Assembly: GCF_001913155.1 (NCBI RefSeq)
Contig: NZ_CP018760.1
Location: 310,001 to 374,000, forward strand
DNA: 64,000 nucleotides
Reading direction: 5' to 3'
Source: Maribacter hydrothermalis
GTDB lineage: Bacteria > Bacteroidota > Bacteroidia > Flavobacteriales > Flavobacteriaceae
Position 1 is the first letter of the stretch. Each line of letters begins with the position of its first letter. Position numbers and translations under genes: made by a program. Shown here in pieces: positions 53,918 to 62,197 of this stretch. The notes under the pieces are model-generated. The model was not told where the DNA came from and ran no database searches. It worked only from the letters and a program-made list of their open reading frames with translations.

Positions 53918-56900
53918 TTAATAATCTGTTAGTAATGGTATTTTAAAGCTAATTTTGGTACCGCCAATACTACCGTCTTCATTTTTAATCTCGCTGATTT
54001 TCAAGGTATTGTTACCGGCAATAGATTCCAACCGCTCTTTCGTTACCGTCAACGCCATAGATTGATGGTCTGTTTTTGGTTTTTCGTTCTGCGATTTAAA
54101 AATACCCATTCCGTTGTCAATAATACTGCACTGTAAATGGCTTTTTGTGGTGGTAAAGGCTATTTCTAATTCTCCTGCTCTTTCTCCTTTTAATATTCCG
54201 TGTCTAATGGCATTTTCTACAAAAGGCTGAATCAACATTGGCGGAATCAATATCTCTTCGGCATCGGGATTGGTATCTACACTGAAAGAACATTCAAATG
54301 GTTTTTGAGCCATTAATTGTTCTACTTCCACATAATGTCGTAATGCCTTTATTTCTTGATCTAAACTTATGTGTTCTTTTCTAGAATTCTGTAAGGTTTC
54401 GCGAAGCAAAATGGCAAAACTATTAATTGTAGTATCCATCTTTTCGGGCTTGTTGCCTGCCATGGCTTTCACCCCATTTAATACATTAAATATAAAATGC
54501 GGATTCATCTGTAATTGCAATGCCTTTTGCTCTAAAGTAAGCAGATAGTTCTGAGTTTTTAAATGCTCTTGAGCGGCTCTGTTTTTTGCTTTTATCCTAC
54601 GGATATAAAACAAACCTATTCCCAACAATACCAATATTGTCAATGTCAAAACCGACCACTGAAACCAGTCCTTTTTGTATAGGGGACTATCGATAAAAAA
54701 ACTGAATGTAATTGGCTCGCTTTCTTGCCATCTGTAATTTCTAGATTGCGCCGAAAAGGTATGGGCTCCGTAAGCGAGTCCCGCGAAATTTTGTTTGTTC
54801 TCCTTTACCCACGGGCTCCATTCGATATCATCTAATTTTGTTCTGTATTCCACCTCATTTGGGTGGTCTACATCTACCGTTCTAAACGAGAAACCTAATT
54901 GTGTTTGTTCGGGAGTTAATTGCAATATTTTGTTACTATTCGTCCAATCTTTTAAAACTAAAGAATCTATATTTTTATAACGTTCTTCAACGCCCGTAAA
55001 ATATACGGTTGGCGGTGCTGCCGTTTTTTTGCTTTCACTAGGAATATGTTTAGTAAGTCCATAAATTGCACCAAACCAGATATTACCATTAGCATCTTTG
55101 TCAACAGCATTTAAGCAGGTTTCAATGCCTAAAAATCCGTCATTTCTACCAAAATGGTACACATCTACAATTTCGTTTTCTGGGTTCAATTCTATTTTAT
55201 CGACTCCCCTTTCTGAACCTGCCCACAAATAGCCTTGTTCATCGAAAATGAGCTGATAGATATTATTTGAAGATAAATTCTTGCTTCCTTTTAATTGTTG
55301 AAAATTAACGGGATTGGTACTTTTAGCATACCAAATACCTTTACCCGAAGTACCTAAATAAATCGTTTCGTCATGAAACAAAATAGTACCGATTGCGGTT
55401 TGCTGTTCTAGACCGGTTTCAATACTCGTCACCTTATTATTTTCAATATAGCCTAAATGACCATTTTGTGTGGAATACCAGAGTTTACCATCAGGACCTT
55501 TAACCATGCCTTTTATTAGCATGTCAGTAATTCCATTTCGCTTCGAAAAAGTTTTTCTAACCACAAGGCTATCATTGTCTGAATAGTAATTGAATTTTAC
55601 GATACCGTGGGCATAGGTCGCTGCCCATATAAAATCATCATCGGCAATTACCGTACGCACCCAATCTGACGGAAAACCTTTGCTTTCATCAATAATATGA
55701 TTGGTGGTTCTTTCTACAGAAACCGTGTCAATATTTATTAAAAAGGTTTCACTCGACGAGAACACCAAACTGTCGACCATTTTAGTCTCTCGAAATAGCA
55801 ATCCCCTATTATCTGAACCTGCCCAAAGATTCCCTTTTGAATCGCTAGTTATGGTTTTGATTTTTACATCGAAAAAAGTGCTTTCATTAGGTAGTGGATG
55901 AATGCCTAGCGAATCAACCTTTGTTAGTCCGGCTTCCGAAGTAGACAACCATAACCCGTCAGCAGCATTATGTACCGCATATATACGATTGCCTTTTAAG
56001 CCAGTACTTTGGTCGTAGTGCTTAAAATTGTTCTGAAAGTACTTGTAGAGTCCGCCACCAGAACTTGCAATCCACAAGTTTCCATTATCATCTTCCATGA
56101 TTTTTCTGATATGCGGAGTAGCTAAGCCGTTAGCCGTATTAAGTCGTTTTAGCTCTGAGAATTTAGTGGTTTCTACCACCGTAATACCATCATTATCAGT
56201 GGCTATCCAAAGCTCATCCGTATTATGAATGGACATGGAATTTATACGCGATGGTTCGGGCATCAGAAACTGGTCAGCAGTATTCTCTTTAACCATTATA
56301 AATACACCGTCATCAAAAGTTGCCGCCAATATTTTGTTGTTATGTTGTATGACGGACTTAAAGTTATTCGCCTCAACCTTAATTTTTTCAGTGGCGGATT
56401 CGCTCAATGCATTAAGTTTCCACAAACCGTTATTTGTAGCCAACCAGTAGTAATTTCCATCAAAAAGTATTGAATTAATTTCGCTGGAATCTATTTCAGC
56501 ATTTATAGAAATCTTGCATAGTTTCTTATTTTTTGAGTAGCTGTAAAGTCCTTTTTTAGTACCTACATACAACACATTTTCAGCGGTGTTAAATTGTAGT
56601 ATTTGTGGGGAATTATAATTTACAAAGTTGTTCTTTACTTTTATGGAAAGTCCTTTTTTGGTACCTACAAAAAGGGAATCGTTTGCGGTATGTAAAGCAT
56701 CAATGTAATTGGAAAGTAATCCGTCACTTTCATTCCAAACTTCGAAGTTTTCTCCGTCAAAATTTGCTAATCCTCCACCTTGCGTTCCTAACCACAAATA
56801 ACCCATTGCATCTTGCAGCACATCATATACTTGAGATTGCGGTAAACCATCTGCAATGGTATATGCCCGTAGCTGACTGTTTTGCGCAGCTAAGTGCATT

Positions 56901-56950
56901 GTTCCTAATAAACAAAATACCAATACGAAGTATTTACTAAGCAGATTCAA
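53918..56950 (-). CDS. LytS-type sensor histidine kinase with beta-propeller sensor
   Basis: 1010 residues. Signal peptide, then two periplasmic Reg_prop beta-propellers (YTIADGLPQSQVYDVLQDAM, GYLWLGTQGGGLANFD), a Y_Y_Y domain (about 680-750), one membrane span (about 760-785), a coiled coil and an HisKA_3/PF06580-type kinase with QMNPHFIFNVLNG (His near 816) and the ATP lid IDNGMGI. The propeller region should sense something in the periplasm. It works with the LytTR regulator that follows. Confidence 0.95.
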   Translation of the reverse strand: MNLLSKYFVLVFCLLGTMHLAAQNSQLRAYTIADGLPQSQVYDVLQDAMGYLWLGTQGGGLANFDGENFEVWNESDGLLSNYIDALHTANDSLFVGTKKGLSIKVKNNFVNYNSPQILQFNTAENVLYVGTKKGLYSYSKNKKLCKISINAEIDSSEINSILFDGNYYWLATNNGLWKLNALSESATEKIKVEANNFKSVIQHNNKILAATFDDGVFIMVKENTADQFLMPEPSRINSMSIHNTDELWIATDNDGITVVETTKFSELKRLNTANGLATPHIRKIMEDDNGNLWIASSGGGLYKYFQNNFKHYDQSTGLKGNRIYAVHNAADGLWLSTSEAGLTKVDSLGIHPLPNESTFFDVKIKTITSDSKGNLWAGSDNRGLLFRETKMVDSLVFSSSETFLINIDTVSVERTTNHIIDESKGFPSDWVRTVIADDDFIWAATYAHGIVKFNYYSDNDSLVVRKTFSKRNGITDMLIKGMVKGPDGKLWYSTQNGHLGYIENNKVTSIETGLEQQTAIGTILFHDETIYLGTSGKGIWYAKSTNPVNFQQLKGSKNLSSNNIYQLIFDEQGYLWAGSERGVDKIELNPENEIVDVYHFGRNDGFLGIETCLNAVDKDANGNIWFGAIYGLTKHIPSESKKTAAPPTVYFTGVEERYKNIDSLVLKDWTNSNKILQLTPEQTQLGFSFRTVDVDHPNEVEYRTKLDDIEWSPWVKENKQNFAGLAYGAHTFSAQSRNYRWQESEPITFSFFIDSPLYKKDWFQWSVLTLTILVLLGIGLFYIRRIKAKNRAAQEHLKTQNYLLTLEQKALQLQMNPHFIFNVLNGVKAMAGNKPEKMDTTINSFAILLRETLQNSRKEHISLDQEIKALRHYVEVEQLMAQKPFECSFSVDTNPDAEEILIPPMLIQPFVENAIRHGILKGERAGELEIAFTTTKSHLQCSIIDNGMGIFKSQNEKPKTDHQSMALTVTKERLESIAGNNTLKISEIKNEDGSIGGTKISFKIPLLTDY

Positions 56951-56991
56951 ATATGTGTTCTATTTTAAGTAATTATCTAACGTTATTATGT

Positions 56992-58023
56992 CTATAATAT
57001 TTGATATAATAAAGGGTCTTGTATGTTTGTGCTTTGGTACTCGTTGGCATCATTAGACTTCAAAATAGGTGCTAATATGCAGAGTACGGTTGTTTTTCCT
57101 TTTATTATTAGTTTGTTTTCTTTGATAGTGCTTCTCCATCTAAAACTTTCTATAGGAATGTTCAATTTAAACAGTACCTCAGCCATTTCTGGGGATTCTG
57201 AAATCCAATCCATAATTGCTTCTTTGTCTTCTAAAGTAGGTATATCATCCTCCGAATCAAAAGTAAATTCCCAATCTACCGGAATATTGAATTTGAAACT
57301 ATAGGCTTTACCAAACGAAGATTCCTGTCTCGTTTTTAGTGCTGTAAACCAATCGATATTAACCGTCGGATACGCTTGCTTGAACTCTTTGGATAAATGC
57401 GCCGGACCTAAAGATTCCGCCGTTGGATAATATCCATAATAGGGTTTTGCCAAATAATGGTCTGCATATTTACCACCGAATACATTGAAATAGGGCGATG
57501 CTACAACTTCATCTGCTTTGAAGGTATTTTTCAATTCTTGAAGTAAAGGTTGATTTTCTCCCAATCCGCAGGAATGAAAAATGATTTTAGAATCGCTTGT
57601 AACACCATCACAGATGGTTTCCATTTTATTCTCACTTATTGCATCTTGCAAACTCCTTTCTGTAATGCGTTCTCCAGTTCTTGTTGTCTTTAACGACATG
57701 CCCAACCAGGCGTTACTATGACTTACAATATGAATTTCGTTATACCTTATTTGGTTCTCCCCTGCACTATTTAGATATTTTACTATCTCATCAATAGCAA
57801 AAAGACTGTCTACAACTGACATTCTTTGCTTTTCAAAGTACTGCTTGGCATTGCCATAATAGGTGTTATCACCTTCATCAAAACCAGCAATAAAAACGAT
57901 GGATTCTTGTACCACTTCTTTTTTAGAAGGTGGAGCAAGTGCCGCTCCCGACTGTTGCGAAAACGGCTTCTTACTACCTAACATTAGCACATAAACCAAT
58001 ACTATAATTAAACACTTATTCAT
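56992..58023 (-). CDS. secreted caspase-like (clan CD/DUF4347-like) protein
   Basis: 343 residues with signal peptide. A His/Cys pair sits in the right order for a caspase-type fold: IHIVSHSNAWLG (His102) and, after a strand, KIIFHSCGLG (His150, Cys152). The layout (strand-His-loop-LG, helix, strand-Cys-G) resembles DUF4347 and clostripain-like folds, though HSN stands where HG is usual. It may be a protease or an inactive relative. It lies inside the two-component operon (gaps of 9 and 41 nt). Confidence 0.6.
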   Translation of the reverse strand: MNKCLIIVLVYVLMLGSKKPFSQQSGAALAPPSKKEVVQESIVFIAGFDEGDNTYYGNAKQYFEKQRMSVVDSLFAIDEIVKYLNSAGENQIRYNEIHIVSHSNAWLGMSLKTTRTGERITERSLQDAISENKMETICDGVTSDSKIIFHSCGLGENQPLLQELKNTFKADEVVASPYFNVFGGKYADHYLAKPYYGYYPTAESLGPAHLSKEFKQAYPTVNIDWFTALKTRQESSFGKAYSFKFNIPVDWEFTFDSEDDIPTLEDKEAIMDWISESPEMAEVLFKLNIPIESFRWRSTIKENKLIIKGKTTVLCILAPILKSNDANEYQSTNIQDPLLYQIL

Positions 58024-58032
58024 AGCTATTTT

Positions 58033-58926
58033 TTAAAAGTCTATACTAACTACAGCACTATCTTTGATTTGATTAGTTTCTTCTTTTTTAATCAACTTAG
58101 ATCCGTTCCAGATATACTTTGTTGTAATGAACTCCACATTGTTCTGAGCCATAGCATCATCTAGCGTTTTGATGTTTTTTGTAATCGTTGTTTTTAACAA
58201 AATAGTACTCTTAACACCTTGCATATCCGACGGAAAAACAAAAGACTCGGTCTTTAAATAATTGGTATCTGCGTAGTCAATTAAGTCCGCCACTTTTTTG
58301 AATCTACCATTGTTCCAGAACAAGTAGCTCTTACCTACTTGGTAACCAGTATCTACATCGGCTAAATCTACCGTAATTACATCTTCAACATTAAACAAAC
58401 CTAAACTACCGTGGTTTTGAATGTGAACCGGAATGGCTGCCAAACTATCCAATACCATTTTATCTAATTGTTGACCGTTTTTAAAGGCACGTAATTGATA
58501 TTTAGTTTCGGTAACTCCCGCTTCATTTTTAGCGCTGCTTTGATAACCGTACACAAACTTTACTTGGTTGTCCGCAATACTGCCGAAGGATTTCTGAGCT
58601 ATCATTCCGCCCCACACCCATCCGGTTTCATTGCCTGTGGTTACGCGGTACCAGTGACTTTTGATTCCGTCTATTTCTATAGCATAAAGACTTTTTTCCC
58701 ATAAGACCATTTTAGTACCGATATTAAGTAACGTTACTTTTTTACTGCGCACCGATGGCTTTTCGCGAAGAAATACTTTGTGAGCCAATAGATACTCATA
58801 CGTTAATTCTTCAGCGGGAATTTTTTTGTCCATCACTTCAAATTCTACTTGATCTACGCTTTGGGCGAAGATGTTTACAAATGCAAATAAGCATAGGAAT
58901 AAGGCACTTTTCTTTAAATTTTTCAT
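58033..58926 (-). CDS. secreted SH3b-domain protein
   Basis: 297 residues. A signal peptide is followed by a bacterial SH3 domain (about residues 50-115: VFLREKPSVRSKKVTLLNIG, then GNETGWVWGGMIA), then a strand-rich C-terminus of unknown type. SH3b domains bind peptidoglycan or peptides. It follows the operon's first gene by 24 nt and precedes the caspase-like gene. Confidence 0.8.
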   Translation of the reverse strand: MKNLKKSALFLCLFAFVNIFAQSVDQVEFEVMDKKIPAEELTYEYLLAHKVFLREKPSVRSKKVTLLNIGTKMVLWEKSLYAIEIDGIKSHWYRVTTGNETGWVWGGMIAQKSFGSIADNQVKFVYGYQSSAKNEAGVTETKYQLRAFKNGQQLDKMVLDSLAAIPVHIQNHGSLGLFNVEDVITVDLADVDTGYQVGKSYLFWNNGRFKKVADLIDYADTNYLKTESFVFPSDMQGVKSTILLKTTITKNIKTLDDAMAQNNVEFITTKYIWNGSKLIKKEETNQIKDSAVVSIDF

Positions 58927-58950
58927 GTTTCTAAATTTTAAGGGTTATTA

Positions 58951-59511
58951 CTAATTAATTGCTGTTATAGCGTCTTCAGTATCAAAATCATCGTCGTTCC
59001 AGGCAATGCTTCTAAGTACTTTAATTTCTTTAATTGTAGCTGTTTCCGTGTATTGTAATGCGGCTCTTAATATGGTTCCTTCCTTGCCAAATAACTGATT
59101 AGGAAAAATGTAGTGTATATCCGTAATAGGTTCGTAGGCATACTCGTTTTTAATACCTGGCAAGGAAATGAAATCATTATCGTTACTTACCAAATAATAG
59201 TACTCTTCTGTGCTTGAACAGCAAGCATTATATTCGACCGTTACTTTTAAAATTTCATTGATATCCTCTAAATCCGGATTGCTTAAAACCGAGATGCGTA
59301 TTTCATCTAACAAACCGAAATCCGAGATAGATAATGTTGCTACATGACTTTCTGGGTTGTTCGTAACAATGACATCTACCAACCAGATATCTTCCTCTTG
59401 TTGACCACTACTTCTTTGGTTGGTGACATCGTATTTATCGGTTAATTGAAACTCTTGTGCATTCGTGATATACATGCTAAATATGAAGGCTAAAAGGATG
59501 AATTTTCTCAT
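58951..59511 (-). CDS. secreted protein of unknown function, first gene of the two-component operon
   Basis: 186 residues. A signal peptide ends at ITNAQ; the mature protein is beta-rich with an acidic tail (DDDFDTEDAI) and has a Cys-Cys pair (NACCSSTEEY). No family recognised. It starts the five-gene operon that ends in the kinase and regulator, directly under the direct-repeat promoter. Confidence 0.75.
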   Translation of the reverse strand: MRKFILLAFIFSMYITNAQEFQLTDKYDVTNQRSSGQQEEDIWLVDVIVTNNPESHVATLSISDFGLLDEIRISVLSNPDLEDINEILKVTVEYNACCSSTEEYYYLVSNDNDFISLPGIKNEYAYEPITDIHYIFPNQLFGKEGTILRAALQYTETATIKEIKVLRSIAWNDDDFDTEDAITAIN

Positions 59512-59545
59512 GATATAATTTTTTAGTTGTTTTGTTTCTATACTA

Positions 59546-59616
59546 CTAAATTACAGCAGAGACAGGGCTTTTATGAGGCTGTTTTAGTATTCGTAGCCGT
59601 TCATCTAGTTTTCGTT
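59546..59616 (-). promoter_or_regulatory. LytTR-type direct repeat and -7 box of the two-component operon
   Basis: On the minus strand AACGAAAACTA (59616-59606) and TACGAATACTA (59595-59585) repeat with a 21-bp period. After 31 bp comes TAATTTAG (59553-59546), one base off TAnnTTTG. Repeats two helical turns apart are what LytTR regulators bind. Confidence 0.7.
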
Positions 59617-59712
59617 GAACAGTGTGTATTTATTAAGTTTACACCTGGTTTTTACTAGGTTTTTTATAAAGAAAAAGAGCCCCGTAAAAAAGTATGGATT
59701 AGATAATATAGA

Positions 59713-59759
59713 AAGGCACGAAGTAATCTACCAACTAGTTAGAGATTGCTTCGTGCCTT
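59713..59759. repeat. long palindromic dispersed repeat copy
   Basis: AAGGCACGAAGTAATCT and AGATTGCTTCGTGCCTT form a 17-bp stem with one G-U pair. The flank TTGCAATGG beyond 59759 completes the recognisable 'CATTGCnAGGCACGAAGCAATCT' element that I recall as a common bacterial intergenic repeat. It lies after the VIT-vWA gene. It encodes nothing convincing. Confidence 0.65.
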
Positions 59760-59803
59760 GCAATGGCGTTTTAAAAAAACTGCTTACTGAAAACTAATAC
59801 TAC

Positions 59804-61951
59804 CTACTTTTTTATCGTTAAAGTCATCTCTTTTTTAACGGATTTTAAAGTAATTTTCTCAAATTCCAATAACATGCTTTCATCAACAGACCAGCGACCA
59901 TTTTCTAGTTTTTCTATGCCAATCACTTTACCATCTGCATTGAATTGTATACGTAGGCTTTCATACTTTTTTAAATAATTTGTTACCAATTTACTATACA
60001 TCACTTTGAACTCCATCGTTAATTGTCTTTTTACATTCTTCTCTATTTCATTATTAAAATCTAGGTTGAAAGAGCGCTTGAATTTGCTAGTCTCTTTGAC
60101 GGCTGCTTCTGCTCCTACGGCTGAATTATTTACATAATTTGGCATTGGTAACGGCTGTTTTACTTTTGTCAGGGTTCCATCTTTATTCACTATGGCTTCA
60201 TCTACCGCTACGAAAGATGTGTAATTGGTCAACAAATTGTATTTCAATCCTAATGCTACGACCTCATCTTTTACGTCTTCATTGAACAAATTGTTATAAT
60301 CATCTAACTCCGCTATTTTCTTTCTTGCCCACAAATAACCCAATGCTTTGTTTTGCTTGCTTAATTGCCCGTCAGACACATTGTACACTTGTCTAAATCG
60401 CTTCTTGCCTTGGTAACCAGTTACGATAATTTCACCCTCTGCCATGCCTCTATATTTTCCATGAATAACCACCGGTCTAGCGGCAAATACATCAGGTATA
60501 CTTTTTTGGGCAAGGTCATACATATCAAATCCTTTCGATTCTATTTTTACTCTGGTCAACAAGGGTGTAGCAATGTATTTTGCAAATTCTTCCGCTACTT
60601 CTGCAGCTTCTTCCGATGTCGTTGCAATGAAAGATTCACTGTTGGAAACCTTCGCCATACCTTCTATTAAATATCTATTGACGCTAGACCCTATTCCGAA
60701 GGTGAATACATTTGCTCGATCTAAGTTATTGCCTATCAATTCAAAGGCTTCTTTTTCTACACTAACATATCCGTCGGTAATTACTACCATAGACCTTGCA
60801 ACGTTCATTTCTTTTCTTGGTAGTTTATAAGCTTCACGCAATGCACTTAGCAACTGCGTACCGCCACCGCCTTGACCTTCGGATAAAAAACGAATGGCTG
60901 CTTCAATATTCTGCTCGGTCGATTCTACTGGTGTCGCACTAAACATAGTTGAACTAGAAGCGAATAACTGAACATTGAAGGTGTCGCTCATTCGTAAATT
61001 GCAAAGTAAGTTTCGCATTAATTGTCTTGAAACTTCCAATGGATAACCGTTCATTGATCCCGAAACATCTACAATAAACAGATATTCTCGTGCCGGAATA
61101 TCATGTAATTCCACATTTTTATTTGGTTCCATTTGATAAGTAAAGAAGTTTTCATCTTCTCCCTCGTACAGTAATAATCCCGTTTGAATTTGATTTCCCC
61201 TTAGATTATAATTCAATATGAAATCTCTGTTCGAGGGATTCTTATTTTCTTCGGATAAAAAGACTTCGGCTGTTTTTGAATTAGGATGATTCACCGTTAC
61301 TTTATGACTGCTGCTATTAATATTCTGAATAATCATGCCCGCATTTAGGGTTACCGACATATCAAAATCAAAACTATCGGCTATGCCCTTCGCCGAATAT
61401 GGCATATTGAAACTCTCTTCATTTTTAGTACTCTCACCCGTAAACCTAGGACCTACAACTCCTGGTGCTACAAATTGATATTCCCCATTTACAGGCACTA
61501 ATATTTCTGTGTAATAGATATCTATGGCAATTTCATCGCCAGGCATAATATTACCTACGTTCATTTTAAAAACATTGGGTCTATCTTGGTCTAACTTCGC
61601 TGCTCGTTTACCTTCTTCCAAAGCAGCATCATACACTTTTTGAGCTTCTTGTTTTTCAAATATTTTGGCATTCACAATTCTATTGCCAATAGTCATCTGC
61701 ATTTTATGAACCGCTGCTTGTGTAGAAAGCGGAAATACATATTTCGCTTCTACAGCCCCGGTTCCTTTATTCTGATATACTTGCGTAATTTGAACATGAG
61801 CAACCGTACCAGCTATATTTACAGTTGTTTCTGATGACTTTAAAGGAATGATAGCATCTTCTGTGGATACCAACAAATACGGACTTTCATTATCTTGTGA
61901 GAAACCTGTAAAGCAGGTTATGCATAGTAAAAAGATGTACAGTAGTTTCAT
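59804..61951 (-). CDS. secreted VIT-vWA domain protein
   Basis: 715 residues with signal peptide (cleavage near TGFSQ). VIT domain (about 25-155, ETTVNIAGTVAHVQITQVYQ, then GKRAAKLDQDRPNVFKMNVG), then a vWA domain (288-460) with an intact MIDAS DVSGSM (295-300), and a C-terminal domain. This is the inter-alpha-trypsin-inhibitor heavy chain layout. No sortase or membrane anchor was seen. It has the same promoter repeat as the adjacent two-component operon. Confidence 0.92.
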   Translation of the reverse strand: MKLLYIFLLCITCFTGFSQDNESPYLLVSTEDAIIPLKSSETTVNIAGTVAHVQITQVYQNKGTGAVEAKYVFPLSTQAAVHKMQMTIGNRIVNAKIFEKQEAQKVYDAALEEGKRAAKLDQDRPNVFKMNVGNIMPGDEIAIDIYYTEILVPVNGEYQFVAPGVVGPRFTGESTKNEESFNMPYSAKGIADSFDFDMSVTLNAGMIIQNINSSSHKVTVNHPNSKTAEVFLSEENKNPSNRDFILNYNLRGNQIQTGLLLYEGEDENFFTYQMEPNKNVELHDIPAREYLFIVDVSGSMNGYPLEVSRQLMRNLLCNLRMSDTFNVQLFASSSTMFSATPVESTEQNIEAAIRFLSEGQGGGGTQLLSALREAYKLPRKEMNVARSMVVITDGYVSVEKEAFELIGNNLDRANVFTFGIGSSVNRYLIEGMAKVSNSESFIATTSEEAAEVAEEFAKYIATPLLTRVKIESKGFDMYDLAQKSIPDVFAARPVVIHGKYRGMAEGEIIVTGYQGKKRFRQVYNVSDGQLSKQNKALGYLWARKKIAELDDYNNLFNEDVKDEVVALGLKYNLLTNYTSFVAVDEAIVNKDGTLTKVKQPLPMPNYVNNSAVGAEAAVKETSKFKRSFNLDFNNEIEKNVKRQLTMEFKVMYSKLVTNYLKKYESLRIQFNADGKVIGIEKLENGRWSVDESMLLEFEKITLKSVKKEMTLTIKK

Positions 61952-61983
61952 GATCTTAGTTTTAGATTATTATTATTTGAAGT

Positions 61984-62054
61984 CAAATCTAATTGTGAAC
62001 TACGGGAGAAACCGGTGCCTTTTAGTATTCGTTGGGGTTAAACTAGAATTCGTT
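61984..62054 (-). promoter_or_regulatory. LytTR-type direct repeat and exact -7 box of the VIT-vWA gene
   Basis: On the minus strand AACGAATTCTA (62054-62044) and AACGAATACTA (62033-62023) have a 21-bp period. After 31 bp comes TAGATTTG (61991-61984), an exact TAnnTTTG. Spacing equals that of the promoter at 59.5 kb. Confidence 0.75.
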
Positions 62055-62129
62055 GAAAATTGCTACCATCCTTAAATGTTTAAGCTTTCAACAGATTTAT
62101 ATACGGTTGCAATACTAATTACCATTGTA

Positions 62130-62186
62130 TCTTAACAAAGTTGGGTTCAACCATTAATATAAAGGCTGAACCCAACTTTGTTGAGA
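62130..62186 (-). terminator. 20-bp hairpin behind the fucosidase gene
   Basis: AACAAAGTTGGGTTCA (62134-62149) pairs perfectly with TGAACCCAACTTTGTT (62167-62182), extended by TCTT/GAGA with one G-U. It starts 11 nt past the fucosidase stop. The minus strand has no T-run after it, so it may act as an mRNA 3' stabiliser or a poor terminator. Confidence 0.6.
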
Positions 62187-62197
62187 TTTTAAAAAAA

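Noticed and set aside
59615..59797. 60-residue open frame on the plus strand
   Set aside because: It runs through the LytTR repeat and the dispersed palindrome and reads as low-quality sequence; the region is regulatory.
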